DNA of 64,000 nucleotides, from positions 27,192,001 through 27,256,000 of the forward strand of contig JBAIAC010000051.1 of assembly GCA_037349315.1 (NCBI GenBank). The letters run 5' to 3'. Below are positions 12,902 through 24,377 of the stretch, in pieces (within the stretch, counting starts at the first letter, position 1; each line of letters opens with the position of its first letter). Made by a program: the position numbers and the translations under genes. The DNA comes from Chelydra serpentina (taxonomy: Eukaryota; Chordata; Testudines; Chelydridae). The notes under the pieces are model-generated. The model saw only the letters and a list, made by a program, of their open reading frames with translations. It was not told the DNA's origin and made no database searches.

Positions 12902-13829
12902 TGTAGGGATATTAAAGAAGGTACTGACAGTGATTCCCCCAAGTGAAAGTGACCCCCCGTAACTTGTCCCCCACGCTCTAAAATCCAACAGCTTCACCAA
13001 GTAAAAAGATCTCTTGGGTCTCCTGTTAAAACTTGTAAGTTACTGAATGTATAAACATTGATTGTATCTGTCCTTTGAAAGATACTTTTACTATGTAAAA
13101 CTTACAAACAAGTTAATTGACTTTGTTCTTTATGCATTCTTTGTACCTAGACACAGCATAGAGAGACCCCCACCCTCTGTGATTAAAAGGGCAAGGCGTC
13201 TCAAATAAATTAGTACACACCCCGAAAGTGGTGGAGACAGTATGTATGTGGATGGATGCTTGGTGTAGATAATGAATGAATGATCAGGGAGGTGCCAGCC
13301 TAGGAATTCAGTGACCATCAGCTGAAGGCAGCATCAAGTGGGAATGACCAGGCAACCCCCACGGAGGGTAAACTGGGATCCACCCGACCATCTCAAAGGA
13401 TGGGAAAAACAAGATAACATCTGACAGCACAAACATCAGGAATGTGTCATCTGTTGATTGAGTCAGCAACAGCAAGATGAAACAGTTCCCATAGACTAAC
13501 ATAGGAAGTAATTCCTATAAGAATGGCCTCTAAAGACTGAGGACTTTGAGTCTGGTTCTGCTACCACCCTCCAGGAGCACCGGATGCATCTGACATGGAC
13601 TTGGCTCCACCCTCATGCCCAGGTTACCTGGCCAGTAACTTGGCATGAGCAACTTCTAGGCTGGTAACTATGACATCTATGCAGAACCTGTGTGTATGTA
13701 TGAATGAATGTGAAACTGAATGAATAACTGACTGCTTACTATAATTCTTTTTGTATTCACAATAAATGTGACATTTCGTCTTATCTCCTTTAATAAGATC
13801 CTGCTGGTTTTTATTTTATTAGTATAACA
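12902..13829 (+). mobile_element. Probable solo LTR splitting the 46-bp array
   Basis: The block begins TGTAGGG and ends TATAACA, the TG...CA termini of LTRs. It has a polyadenylation signal AATAAA at 13761-13766 near its 3' end and no coding capacity. The tandem array continues on both sides, which proves it is an insertion. The target duplication is imperfect: caaac on the left against aaatc after the CA end, or caaaa if the end lies 2 bp earlier. ERV or Gypsy origin cannot be told from the LTR alone. Confidence 0.6.
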
Positions 13830-13972
13830 AAATCACTGCATGTACCCCAGCACCAGGAGCAACCCTACAATAACAAACCAGTTTGTACCCCAGCACCTAA
13901 GAGCAACCCTACAATAACAAACCAGTGTGTGTACCCCAGCACCCAGGAGCAACCCTACAATAACAAACCAAC
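13830..13972 (+). repeat. 46-bp tandem repeat, right part
   Basis: About three further copies of the same unit (phrase gagcaaccctacaataac) occur here, more diverged and slightly variable in length (about 42-48 bp). Together with 12785-12901 they were one array before the insertion. Confidence 0.85.
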
Positions 13973-15160
13973 GTGCAGAGCCCCGTCCACACAGTCTTCT
14001 AATTGCTTCAGGCTCTGGCTGATATGCCTCCTGAAATACAAATTCAGGGACAGCTGCCCTGCTCATTCCCCTTGCCCGGGCTCAGAGACTCATGGTAGAT
14101 CTTATTAGATTCCATATTGCTTCTGCCCAGGTCGTGCCAATGGCTTGCCCCATCTACAAATGCACAAAAGCCATTTCATACAGATCCTGGCCCTAGCACA
14201 ATTGTCTATGGCCGGGGCATCTTGAGACTGGATCAGTGCAAAGAGCTCTGTGTGAGTTTACAGTAATGATCCATTTGAAACTCCAGCTAATGCAGACTCC
14301 GGAGGCCCTACTGTAAATGCTATTGGTCCTGCGCCCGGCCTGCCTGCCTGCCAGAGAGACCCTCCTCCCCAGGGGAGCTCAGCAGAGATGCTCCAGGTAG
14401 CAGTCCCCTGTTTTAACTAGGGAACAGCTGGCGAGGGACTCTCTGCTCTGGAGCATGCCTCACCCCATGATCTAACCTGGCCAATGCCCATTTGTCCTGC
14501 TTGGCTCTTGAGAAGGGGCCAGAGTTACGCCAGGGCCAGCAGTAGTCGTTATTTATGAATCCTGGTGGGCACTGGGGGAAGAGAGTCCAGCCTGGGTCTG
14601 TTTGTGTGCTGGAGGAAAGGACCAGGGCATATCTTTAAAAATCCCCAACATAAATCATTCTGCTAAGAGCTGCTCCTTGTTCTGCATAGCTGGGAATGAG
14701 ATGTAAGCCCCAGAGGGGTAAGCTGGTTCTGAGCAACAGGAAATGGATCGGAACCAGGATCCAAGCCAACCAGGGCATGACAACCGTCCAGGCCTACTAA
14801 TTTAATCACCTAGATGAAAATTCCATGCGAAGTCCAAGCGGTTCTAGCCTATGACAAATCCCAGCTCGCTGGCTGGCTGCAGTTCAGGGTAATTATGCCC
14901 AACAGCTCCCCCCCCCACCCCCGACATAGGCAGTGTACTTGTCTGAAAGGAGAACACGCCATCTAAAAGTGTGTAATTAACTTTATAAACAAATCCAAAC
15001 AAGCATTAGCCAAGGCCACGTGCTGCAGAGGTCTGAACAGTGGAGTGAGGGTGCGCTGAATTGCTACTTCTTTGTTTCAAGGCTTTGCATAGTTATTTAA
15101 TGGAGTTTTTCATGCACCTATTACTGCAGCATCTGGGCCCATGTTATAAATCAGACTCCA
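13973..15160. other. Intergenic spacer, possible conserved element
   Basis: No gene or recognised repeat. The part at about 14230-14650 has the compositional look of a conserved non-coding element: few repeats, mixed AT/GC words and TAATGA/TTATTTATG-like sites. Alignment would be needed to test this. Confidence 0.4.
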
Positions 15161-15168
15161 CATAAAAC

Positions 15169-15484
15169 CAGGGCTGGTGCAAGGAGGTTTCGTGCCCTAG
15201 GCGAAACTTTCTTGCACCAGCCCTGCGCCCTGCCCCAGCTAACACCGCTCCCTTCCCCCCGCAGCAGCCAGTCCCCCGCCCCCCGGTGGCTCCCCCCCCC
15301 CCCCCTGCGGGCCGGCAGCTCAGCCCCCCGCCCGCAGCAGCAGCCTCCCCCCGCCTGCGGCGCCTCCCCAGCTCCTGGCTCAGCCATGGAGCCGGGAAGC
15401 GGGAGGCAGCTGCGACGAGCCGCTCCCCAAATCCTGGCACCCTAGGTGACCGCCTAGGGTTGCCTAGTGGGCGCGCTGGCCCTG
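15169..15484 (+). mobile_element. hAT-like non-autonomous element, family D
   Basis: A 316-bp GC-rich element with ends cagggctggtgcaa / rc cagggccagcgcgc and a perfect 8-bp target duplication cataaaac (15161-15168 and 15485-15492). The ends resemble family A, so the two may share a transposase. Proline- and glycine-rich open frames inside are by-products of base composition. Confidence 0.88.
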
Positions 15485-15492
15485 CATAAAAC

Positions 15493-16856
15493 ACACACAA
15501 GGAGACAACGGGAAGCCAGATGCCCCCTCCTGTATCCATCCCAGCGACCTAGAATAAACACGTGCTCCAGCACCTGTTTCACCATGCTCTGAAATGCCAG
15601 AAACCTGGGTTTTTACTCCCTGTGAGTGGATACTGAGTTTGAGACAGGGCGGGGGCTCCATCAGCCAATGGTTCCTGCTCTCCTTACCCGGGATCTGGGA
15701 GTGATGTTTTCAGTTGGGCTAGATGAGAAGGAAGCTGCTGCTCAAGGGGAGCGAGGGGATCAGATTCTGGCCCAAGGTAAGATGTGTCTCATGACCATAG
15801 CTCGGGAGAGGAAGGTGCGGGGGTCACTGATGGAGAGGAGAGAGCAGGGACTTCTCGAGGGGTGGGTCTCAGAGGAGTTTGGAGGAGGAGAAAAGGGTGC
15901 ATAGCAGATTGGACAGGGAGAGCGCTCCAGGACTGGGGGGCAGCATGGCAGAAGGCCTGGAGCTACACATGGGAGAGGAGTCACGGGGACAGCCTGGAGA
16001 GAGGTTAGGGAATAGGGCAGGAACTTGAAAGCATGGCCTTGTAGATCCTGCTAGGTCAGGATGAGGAGCTTGAATCTTATGCACTAACAGACAAGTGATG
16101 CTAAAGGGACCTCTCACTTGCCATGGGTACCTGGTGGTGCAACTCCGCCCAGCCGTGAAGACAGCCCATGTGTGCCAGGCTCCCGGCGTGCCTCCACCTG
16201 CTGGATATGACTCTGGTGTGCACTGACTTACAGTGGGCCTGCCTCGGTGGGGGGATGCACCTTCTCTGCTCTCCCCAGAGTCTGAGCACATGGAAATCGT
16301 TCATATTACACAAATCTGTGGTGATAGATCTCACTTCACTTTGGGCCCATATGAAGCCTTCTTCCAGGGCATACCTGCAGCACCAGCCTGCTCCTCTGGT
16401 TGTTCTCTCCATGACGTTCCTTGTTCTGCCCTGGGGATAAAAAGCTTTCCCCCAGGGGAGCAGGCAGCTGTTCACAGCTGATTGCTGTAACACTACAGTT
16501 CTATGATGCTGCAGCTTTCAGTGAGATCTAGGCACCACTCGGAAGAACCTTTTCTCTCTTGCATTTGCCTTTTCCCAGTGTCTGGTACAGACAAGGTGGC
16601 ACTGGCAGGTGAAAGATGCGATATTTATCCTAGGAATGAGGCTCAGTTGGATGAGTCAAAAAGAACCAGTGACCATGAGCCACAAGGCAGGTTCTGACAA
16701 GGGCTGGCTGACATTTCTCATGGTGCCCAATCCAAGCAAAGAGGGCAGGAAGCAAACAAGCCATCCCACCCTTGCAACCAAACCAGGTTTCTTTGACACC
16801 AGTGAAACAGGATGTCTAAAACGATTTTAAATACAAAACACCACCATGTGAATAAG
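15493..16856. other. Unique sequence, nothing recognised
   Basis: Overlapping open frames up to 140 codons occur on both strands without recognisable domains. No repeat was recognised. Confidence 0.5.
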
Positions 16857-17070
16857 AACATAAGAATGGCCATATTGGGTCAGGCCAATGTTCCATCTAG
16901 CCCAGTGTCCTGTCTTTCGACAGTGGCCAATGCCAGGTGCTTCAAAGGGAACGAACCAAACATGCAATCGAGTGATCCAGGCCCTGTCATCCACCCCCAG
17001 CTTCTGGCAGTCAGAGGCTTAGGGACACTCAGAGCATGGGGTTGCCTCCCTGACCATCTTGGCTAACAGT
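16857..17070 (-). repeat. CR1 LINE 3' fragment, minus strand
   Basis: It carries the CR1 subfamily phrase 'ataagaatggccatattggg ... cagtcagaggcttagggac ... ccatcttggctaacag'. This copy is intact across the position where the Harbinger element sits in the related copy at 21201-26900, so it serves as an empty-site paralogue. Confidence 0.8.
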
Positions 17071-17387
17071 CCTCCATGCATCAGTTAGGCTGCATAGCTA
17101 CAATGTAAGGTGTCAGGAAATGTAGAAAATGGATCTCTTTACAGTACCTTAATGAAGTATTTATAGGGCTTCAGCATAGTTATAACAACACAGTTTGGTG
17201 CCATTCACACAGGCAAGGCCACACCACACTGTAACATGCTGCCCCGGCCCAATGCACTCTGTGGGACAGCCAGGGCAGCCGCATAACACTTGCGGGAGGG
17301 AGGTTAGAGGGCTGGGCCAGTGTAACACAGATAGCTCTGCAACAGCTATGACAGTGTTGTCTGAGTACTGAACTCTATATTTCTAGG

Positions 17388-17800
17388 AGTCTGCTGGAGG
17401 CAGTAACCAGATTTAGGTTGGATATTAGGAAAATCTTTCTAAGTATAAGGAATAGGTTACCTGGGGAGCCTGTGGAATCCCCGTCATTGGAGGTTTTAAA
17501 GAACAGATTAGACAAACATCTGTCAGGGATGGTCTAGGATAGTTATTCTCAACCTATTTACCATTGTTGGCCGTATATGCAGCTCTCTGTGTATTTTGTG
17601 GGCCGCATCCACACAATATATATATACTACCTGTATGGCCCTGAGGATGTCATATGGTCCGCAGCTGTGTGCTGATTGGGTCGCAAGTGGCCCACGGAGT
17701 GTGGGTTGAGAACCACTGGTCTAGGGATACATGGTCCTGTGTCAGTGTGGGGCCTGGATTAGATGACCTCTTGAGGTCCCTTCCAGCCCTACATTCCTAT
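17388..17800 (+). repeat. CR1 LINE 3' fragment, plus strand, interrupted
   Basis: The 3' end of a CR1 ORF2 (the phrase 'agatttaggttggatattag') and its untranslated tail. It is broken at 17540-17718 by a hAT-like element and resumes with '...ggattagatgacctcttgag...ttccagccctac'. Confidence 0.8.
17540..17718 (+). mobile_element. hAT-like MITE, family F, inserted in CR1
   Basis: A 179-bp element with ends tagttattctcaacc and rc cagtggttctcaaccc. It is flanked by near-identical 8-mers gtctagga (17532-17539) and gtctaggg (17719-17726). The CR1 sequence is continuous once it is removed. Relatives with the ttctcaaac-type end are at 45285-45688 and a fragment near 53376. Confidence 0.85.
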
Positions 17801-19817
17801 TCAGTTCAGTGCAGATGGTTTAGAGGAGATTCCCCCACATGCTGTGCTCTCTTATGGAGACCTTATTTTTGTTCTTTCTTGCTCTGTTTTTCCTTAATAC
17901 ATACAAGCCGTTCTAACTGAAAGGATAGTGTTGCTCTTTGCAGATGGCAAAACCCAAATGGCCAGGGGGTACAGGGGTGAAGGTTGAAGAGCAATAGTTG
18001 GGCAAAGCCCAAATCCTGTCTTGTAACTTGCTTTAAAAAGTACATTTAACTGGGGAAAATACCCACTGCATGTTCTCACTGTGCAATCAGCAGATGCTGC
18101 TATCTTTGGTAAACTGCAGTCAAACTTAGCACCAGACATACTTGCTATACTCGGTAAGTACGTACTGCTGGGTGTAGTGGTAGTGGTGTAGTTCTTTTTA
18201 AGTCAATAGGGCTATGGTCAACAGGAAACCTTAGCAGAATCGGGCTCTGGGGTCATGCCAGGCAGTACATTTTGAGCATCCGTCAGCTTTGTTAAAAAAA
18301 AAAAAAGCTTAGATTTCAGGATGTGACGTCTATTTGATGCTCTCCAGTCTCTTGAACTTCAAAACCATAGAGAGGTTTTAGCTGAAACTTTCCGCCTTCA
18401 GGCAGAGACATAACATAGGAAATTCCAGCCCCAGAAAAGGCATGAGCATATGAACAAAGGGGTTGTAAAGGAAGCTGGTTTCTAACTTTAACTGTAGGAG
18501 CCACTATTGTCACTTGCTCTGCTGAGAAACACAGGTGCGTGCAGAGCAAACCAAAATATTGTTAGGGGAATTTCATAGCCCAGACTGCGCTCTTGAAATA
18601 ATACACTGCCAACTCTCAGCCAGCAGAAGGAGCCTCAGAGCTACAATGAAAATGGGACATTGGGGTTGCCGAAAACTCCCAGGCAGGCCACCTGGCTGGG
18701 CTGAGAATATTTTGCCTCTAATTTAACTGTTTTCTCTCTTAGGTATTTTTAAATGGGTTTGTGGGGATCGGCTGCTATTTCCCCTTCCCAGCTGTCTGCT
18801 TTGGGACACTGCCAGTGGGAGTTAAAGAGCAGGGAGAGCTTCGTTCCCCCTTTTGTTCCTTTCTTGTTAGGTTTGGAGAAAGTTGGAGTGGGTTTGTTTC
18901 CCAAAGGCAGATTTTGACATGTCACCTTTCATGGAAATATCTCCAAATAATGCCCAGGATCCAGCACAAACCATCACAGCCTCCAGTGTGGAGGTGGGTA
19001 TTTATGGGACTTGTTAAAAATGAACTTTGGACAATGACGTTTTTTAACTTAGCCTTAAAGAAGCAGCCCAGGTGAGTCTCTGCCCTCACGCTCCTGTGAG
19101 CACCGAGACCTGTTGTATCCCAGCTGGAGAATCTCTAGCTCCACACAGCCTGATGTGTCCTGATATAGCTGCTGATCTAACTGAGATCCATGAGTCCAGG
19201 CCACAAACTCAGTGCCGGCCGGCGAGGGCTGGATGCAGCTGTCGAACTGTGGGGTCTCTGCTTTTCTGGGCGCTGCATCTTAGCATTGTGGACAGGATGC
19301 CTTTGGAGAAGAAACAGCAGCCCTATTGTTCTTAGAGTTGCTGCAGCTTGCTACAGAAGGGCTACACTGTGCTCTCCCTGGGAGACTTTGCTTTTGTGCT
19401 TTCTTGGTCTGTTCCTTAAGCTAAAATAAGTCATTTTCCACTGAACGTGCATGATTGCCCTTTGTGTGTATAGAGAAACAGCACAACGGAGCTGGGATGG
19501 TGGTGAATACTGCACACACAGGGATCCCCTTTCAGCAATGCTATGCAAGCCTCTTCTGGCCAATGGACTGTGTTAAAGGCTACATCCAGCTCTGCTTTGT
19601 GTTTAAGGAAACTGTGCCTTGGTTTCCCCATGTGTGAAACAGACCAAACTTGTCTGTTTCACAGAGGTGTTGTGAGGCTACTTTTGTTAATGACTGTCTG
19701 ATGCCACAGTGATGGGAGCCAGGGAAAAGCCTCTAAATAAATACATTAAACAAGAGGGGATCGTTGAGGCTACAAATGGGGCTTATAGCCCATCCCTTCT
19801 TCTGAGAAAACGGGAAA
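17801..19817. other. Unique sequence, nothing recognised
   Basis: There is a short A run at 18295-18306. No gene, tRNA-like structure or clear repeat is visible. The longest open frames (about 100 codons) have no recognisable domain. Confidence 0.5.
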
Positions 19818-20099
19818 TATCATAGAATCATAGAATCATAGAATCTCAGGGTTGGAAGGGACCTCAGGAGGTCATCTAGTCCAACCCCCTGCTCAAAGCA
19901 GGACCAACCCCAACTAAATCATCCCAGCCAGGGCTTTGTCAAGCCTGACCTTAAAAACCTCTAAGGAAGGAGATTCCACCACTTCCCTAGGTAACCCATT
20001 CCAGTTCTTCACCACCCTACTAGTGAAAAAGTTTTTCCTAATATCCAACCTAAACCTCCCCCTCTGCAACTTGAAACCATTATTCCTTGTTCTGTCAAA
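19818..20099 (-). repeat. CR1 LINE 3' fragment, minus strand
   Basis: It begins with the atagaatc octamer tail (19821-19845), followed by the CR1 3' untranslated region and the last codons of ORF2 (C-terminal DKALAGMI). It is close in sequence to the young CR1 at 54904-57098. Confidence 0.88.
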
Positions 20100-20116
20100 T
20101 ATGTTCCACTGTGTGT

Positions 20117-20257
20117 GATTACCTGCGCAGCAGCAGAATGGCCTGCTCAACCACGGCCCTCTGGGGCACCTGGCATTGGCCACTGTTGGTAGACAGGATA
20201 CTGGGCTGGATGGACCTTTGTTCTGACCCAGTATGGCCTTTCTGATGTTCTTATGAA
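20117..20257 (+). repeat. CR1 LINE 3' fragment, plus strand
   Basis: It carries the phrase 'ctggcattggccactgt..gacaggatactgggctggatgg' and ends in 'ttctgatgttcttatg', the tail of another CR1 subfamily. It abuts the preceding minus-strand CR1 and is oriented tail outward. Confidence 0.8.
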
Positions 20258-20559
20258 GGGGGCTCACAACAAGTGCAAGGTCTGTTCCCAGCCTCAGCCA
20301 CTGACTCACTGTGCAGACTTAGCCAAGTCACTTGGGGCTGGATTTTAAAGCTAGTTAGGGGCCTAAAGATGCAGATAGTTAAAGGCTCCTTGGATGATCC
20401 TGCCCTGTCTCATGGCGGGGTTGGGAGGGGTACAAGGATTAGTGCATTGGCTTAAGTAGATTGAAGCGGAGGGGGGGGGGGCGGATCTCACTGCCCCAGC
20501 CAGAGTGGGGAGGGTGGTGGGGCGGTACTGCTCCCTTGAGATCACTGTAGGACAGGGAG

Positions 20560-20765
20560 CACTGTTCCCTCTAAGCTGTGTGTGTGTGCGCGCGCACACA
20601 GATCCTAAACCCTGCGCACACAGTGAAACACCGCACGCACAAAAATTTGCACAGAAGCACAACAATTTGCACAGAAGAAATTTTTTGCGCACACGGCCTG
20701 TCAAACATTTGCACAGAAGACATTTTTTTGTGCACACAGCCTGTCAAAAATTAGAGGGAACATTG
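20560..20765 (+). mobile_element. hAT-like MITE, family H
   Basis: A 206-bp element with ends cactgttccctctaa and rc caatgttccctctaa. Flanking 8-mers acagggag and gcggggag agree at 6 of 8. The interior has short GT/GC runs and repeats of 'tttgcacagaaga'. It has no coding capacity. Confidence 0.7.
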
Positions 20766-20952
20766 GCGGGGAGGGGCACTGGGTGTCATGTACTCCTTGT
20801 GCATGGTAGGTTGCAGGGTGGCTACTACCAGCAGGTCAGGCTGCTGTCTCAGATATGAACAGAGCTTACTCCTCAGCAAGAGAGACACCAGCAGTGCCCA
20901 CTATACGATCCTTGAATGCTGTTCCAAGCATGGTTATAGTTAGTTTTAATGA

Positions 20953-21098
20953 ATCAGAGGGGTAGCCGTGTTAGTCTGGATCTATAGAAGCGACAAAGGG
21001 TCCTGTGGCACCTTATAGACTAACAGAGGTATTGGAGCGTAAGCTTTCGTGGGTGAACACCCACTTCATCGAATACCGATGCCACAGGACCCTTTGTC
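20953..21098 (+). mobile_element. Foldback repeat family, copy 1
   Basis: It starts atcagaggggtagccgtg and is flanked by a perfect 11-bp duplication agttttaatga (20942-20952 and 21099-21109). Its last 18 bases are the reverse complement of 20993-21010, so the right end is folded back on the element itself. There is no poly(A) or CR1 tail. Related copies are at 41892-42093 and 48315-48533. The family is unnamed here; the long duplication suggests target-primed insertion rather than a cut-and-paste transposon. Confidence 0.85.
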
Positions 21099-21675
21099 AG
21101 TTTTAATGAAGTATTTTAAACACAGTGCCACCTAGTGGCTGAGCTGTATAACACAGTTCAACGTTCCATCCTCATCTCCTCATACATTCCTACCGTTTAC
21201 CATAAGAACGGCCATACTGGGTCAGACCAATGGTCCAACTAGTCCAGTAGCCTGTCTTCTGACAATGGCTGGTGACAGATGCTTCAGAGGGAATGAGCAG
21301 AACAGGGCAATTATTGAGTCATCCAGCTCTGTCATCCAGTCCCAACATCTGGCAGTCAGAGTCTTAGGCCAGGTCTACACTAGGACTTTATGTCGAATTT
21401 ATCAGCGTTAACTCGATGTAATCCCTCACCCGTCCACATTAGGAAGCAGTTTATTTCGACATTAAGGGCTCCTTGAATCGATTTCGGTACTCCACCCCGA
21501 CGAGGGGAGTAGCGCCAAATTCGAAATGGGCATGTCGAATGCGAGGTACTGTGGACGGAATTCGACGCTAATAGCTCCGGAAGCTATCCCACAGTGCACC
21601 ACTCGGTGGACGCTCAGGGCAGTATTGTGTACTCGGATGCTCTGACCTGCCACTCAGAGAAATCCCCGCGAAAAT

Positions 21676-22333
21676 TTGAATGCTTTTTCCTCTGTGGCCA
21701 TTTTGAATCCCATTGCCTCTTTGGACATAGTGGCGAGCTCAGCAGCACTGGCAATGATGCAGAGCTCTACAGCGGTGGTTTCGATGCCATCACTGAATAG
21801 AAAGAGAGCTCCAACATGGAGTGATCGTGAGGTTTTGGATCTGATCGCTGTGTGGGGCGATGAATCGATCCTAGCCGAGCTCCGTTCAAAAAGACGGAAT
21901 GCCAAAATTTACGAGAAGATTTCACAGGCTATGACGGAGAGAGGGTACAGCCGGGATGCTACGCAGTGCCGCGTCAAAATCAAGGAGCTATGTCAGGCGT
22001 ACCAAAAGACCAAAGAGTCCAACGGACGCTCCGGCTCAGCGCCTCAGACTTGCCGATTTTACGAGGCACTGCACGCCATGCTCGGTGGTGCGGCAACAAC
22101 TACCCCACCAGTGTCCGTGGACACCGATGACGGGGTCCATTCTACGGACACATCGGAGGAGGTTTTCGCTGACGGCGAAGAAGAGGAAGGAGGGCAGGGG
22201 GACGAAGCAATCGAAAGCGGTCACCCTGGAGATTTCCCCGACAGCCAGGAACTATTCCTCACCCTGACTGCGCTGCCCTTCGAACACTCCCAAGGCAGCA
22301 TTCCTGACCAGGAATCAGGAGAGGGATCATCAG
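21676..22333 (+). CDS. Harbinger Myb/SANT-like DNA-binding protein, exon 1
   Basis: In Harbinger elements this partner protein binds the transposon ends and helps carry the nuclease to the nucleus (family knowledge). The Myb/SANT-like trihelix domain lies at about residues 44-140 counted from 21676 (RAPTWSDREVLDLIAVWGDE through CRFYEALHAMLGG). An acidic Glu/Asp-rich stretch follows. Two adjacent Met codons at 21754 and 21757 precede the domain and are the more likely start, since the residues before them look like leader sequence. The frame runs open to a donor site at 22334 (tcatcag|gtcagtg), phase 1. Spliced to 23812 it gives up to 379 residues, or about 353 from the inner Met. The domain identity is strong; the exact start is uncertain. 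Confidence 0.85.
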
Positions 22334-23811
22334 GTCAGTGTGTTAGACATTTATTTTCAATACAATAGTTATGGTGTGTTAGCGCTCTGTAACTGTGGCT
22401 TCATTGGCCTTATGCGCTTCACCTTGGAGTCGCTTTCCCGTGCAACTATTCGAAAAGTCTGTCAATATGTATGGGGATAGAGGTGTAATCACCAGCAGAG
22501 ATCTCAGAGAAGCTGTCTTGAAGGTACAGCGATAGCTTGTTTAGCACGTTCACTGGGAGAGCAGCCTTATTGTCTCCTCCATGGTAGGATACTTTCCCGC
22601 GCCATGCGAGCAGCAGGAACTCTGGTATCATTGCCTTGCATAGCATGGCAGCATACGGCCCCGGGGTTTGCTTGCATTGACTCAGCATGCAGATTTTCTC
22701 TGTCTCCGTAATCCTCATCAGAGTGATATCAGTCATGGGGTCCTGGTTCGAATGAGTGGTATAATTAGTATACTGCATGCTTCCTTTTCCCCTTACAGAC
22801 AGACACCCGGCTGTTTACGTTAACGCGTGGTGGTAGGGGGTCGGGAGCAAAACCAGTACCACATATCGGTGCGCGGGTAGTGACAGTCCCGGGGACCGGC
22901 AACGCTAAACCGGGGATAGGATAGGCGAGCCGTTCACGCTGAGCGGTTCGCGGGCATTTTTGATTCCCTAGAGCAGCCACGCGGAGCGGGGGGAGGGTAG
23001 GCGAGCCGTTCACGCAGAGCGGTTCGCGGGCATTTTTGGTTCCCTGGAGCTGCCACGCTGAGGGGGGGGAAGGGTAGGCGAGCCGTTCACGCAGAGCGGT
23101 TCGCGGGCATTTTTGATTCCCTGGAGCTGCCACGCTGAGGGGGGGGGGAAGGGTAGGCGAGCCGTTCACGCAGAGCGGTTCGCGGGCATTTTTGATTCCC
23201 TAGAGCAGCCACGCGGAGGGGGGGGAGGGTAGGCAAGCCGTTCACGCAGAGCGGTTCGCGGGCATTTTTGATTCCCTAGAGCAGCCACGCGGAGGGGGGG
23301 AGGGTAGGCGAGCCGTTCACGCAGAGCGGTTCGCGGGCATTTTTGATTCCCTAGAGCAGCCACGCGGAGCGGGGGGAGGGTAGGCGAGCCGTTCACGCTG
23401 AGCGGTTCGCGGGCATTTTTGGTTCCCTGGAGCGGCAACGCGGACGGGGCGGGGGTTTAGGACAGCCGCCGTAGATTATCGGTTTGGCCAGCAGCAGTTA
23501 CTGACCGCCGCCAGGAACACTGAGGGAGACATGGGAGTAGAGCAGTGCTGTGAAGCAATCTCACAGCAGTGCAAAGTAAGCACCTTACCATGGTTTTCAG
23601 AGAGGTGATTTTCTGTGTATGGCAAGGCTTCTGGGATCCGTATACCGGGACCCCAGACACTCACTCAGCCTTAAGGCATAGTATTTGACCTTGTAGTACG
23701 TGTACATGTGATAGGCACTGTCTTTGGTCCTATTCACGGTGAAAGAGTATGGTCATTGTTCTTGAAAAAGTATCATTCTGAGGAATTCACTCCCTTTCAT
23801 TTATCCCACAG
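22334..23811 (+). other. Intron of the Harbinger Myb-like gene
   Basis: It runs from GT at 22334 to AG at 23810-23811, after a pyrimidine-rich ttcatttatcccacag. Joining the exons keeps phase and leads straight into the conserved basic KKRTRDDMFSEL motif, which supports the splice. The interior holds a tandem array (22922-23457). About 500 bases at 22370-22800 hold no recognised feature. Confidence 0.75.
22922..23457 (+). repeat. Seven-unit 75-79 bp tandem array inside the Harbinger intron
   Basis: Units begin with taggcgagccgttcacg at 22922, 22998, 23075, 23154, 23230, 23305 and 23381. Each contains 'gcggttcgcgggcattttt', then a G-run of variable length that explains the length differences. 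CpG content is high. Open frames across it on the minus strand are repeat translations. Confidence 0.93.
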
Positions 23812-24293
23812 CTGTGACTGTCTCCCGCCCTACCAGTGCTTCTCCCACCCATGGCCTAGTCCAGATAAGGCGGCGCAAAAAGAGAACCAGGGACGACATG
23901 TTCTCGGAATTAGTGATGCTGTCACAGAGGGAGGCGGCACAGCGCAGAGAGGACTTCGCACGGTACGAGCGAGCAGCCAGGGAACGGGAGCAGAGGGCTG
24001 AAGCGCGCGAGGACAGGTGGCGGCAGGAGGATCAGCAGGCGACCCAAACAATGCTGGGAATAATGAGGGAGCAAACAGACACGCTCCGGCGCCTAGTGGA
24101 TATTCTCCAGGACAGGAGACATGAGGAAAGAGCGCCTCTGTATGTTCTTTCAAGCCGCCCTCCCCCGCCACCAAGTCCAGTGGCTTCCTCCCCAAAAGTC
24201 ACTAGGACAAGGGGAGCCAGGGTGCGTGGAAATACTCAATCCACCCCTGCAGACCGCTGCAGTAGCAGAAGGCTGTCATTCCCAAAACCATAG
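23812..24293 (+). CDS. Harbinger Myb/SANT-like protein, exon 2
   Basis: Continues the Myb-like protein in frame from exon 1 (split Ala codon). It holds the basic motif RRRKKRTRDDMFSELV, which is typical of this reptile protein family. A long charged helix follows, rich in Arg, Glu and Gln (about 60 residues, probably coiled coil), then a Pro/Ser-rich tail ending SFPKP at a TAG. A polyadenylation signal AATAAA follows at 24372-24377. No frameshift or stop is seen. In related proteins the basic region acts in nuclear import and nuclease contact (inference). Confidence 0.85.
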
Positions 24294-24371
24294 ACTTTTC
24301 CCTCCTCTCCATCCAGCAGCACCCCTGAGCATCTCCCTTCCCAGGTTCCATGTTAAGTTACTGTTTTGTTG

Positions 24372-24377
24372 AATAAA
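24372..24377 (+). terminator. Polyadenylation signal of the Harbinger Myb-like gene
   Basis: AATAAA lies 79 bases after the stop codon. Confidence 0.7.

Noticed and set aside
12785..13972. Possible CRISPR-like repeat set
   Set aside because: The 46-bp units are tandem without spacers, and the 928-bp gap is one LTR-like insertion.
22765..23438. Minus-strand repetitive protein of 90-134 codons
   Set aside because: It follows the minisatellite in the Harbinger intron and has no start, domain or splice support.
22922..23457. Possible CRISPR array
   Set aside because: Units are 75-79 bp end to end with no unique spacers, in an intron of a eukaryotic transposon.
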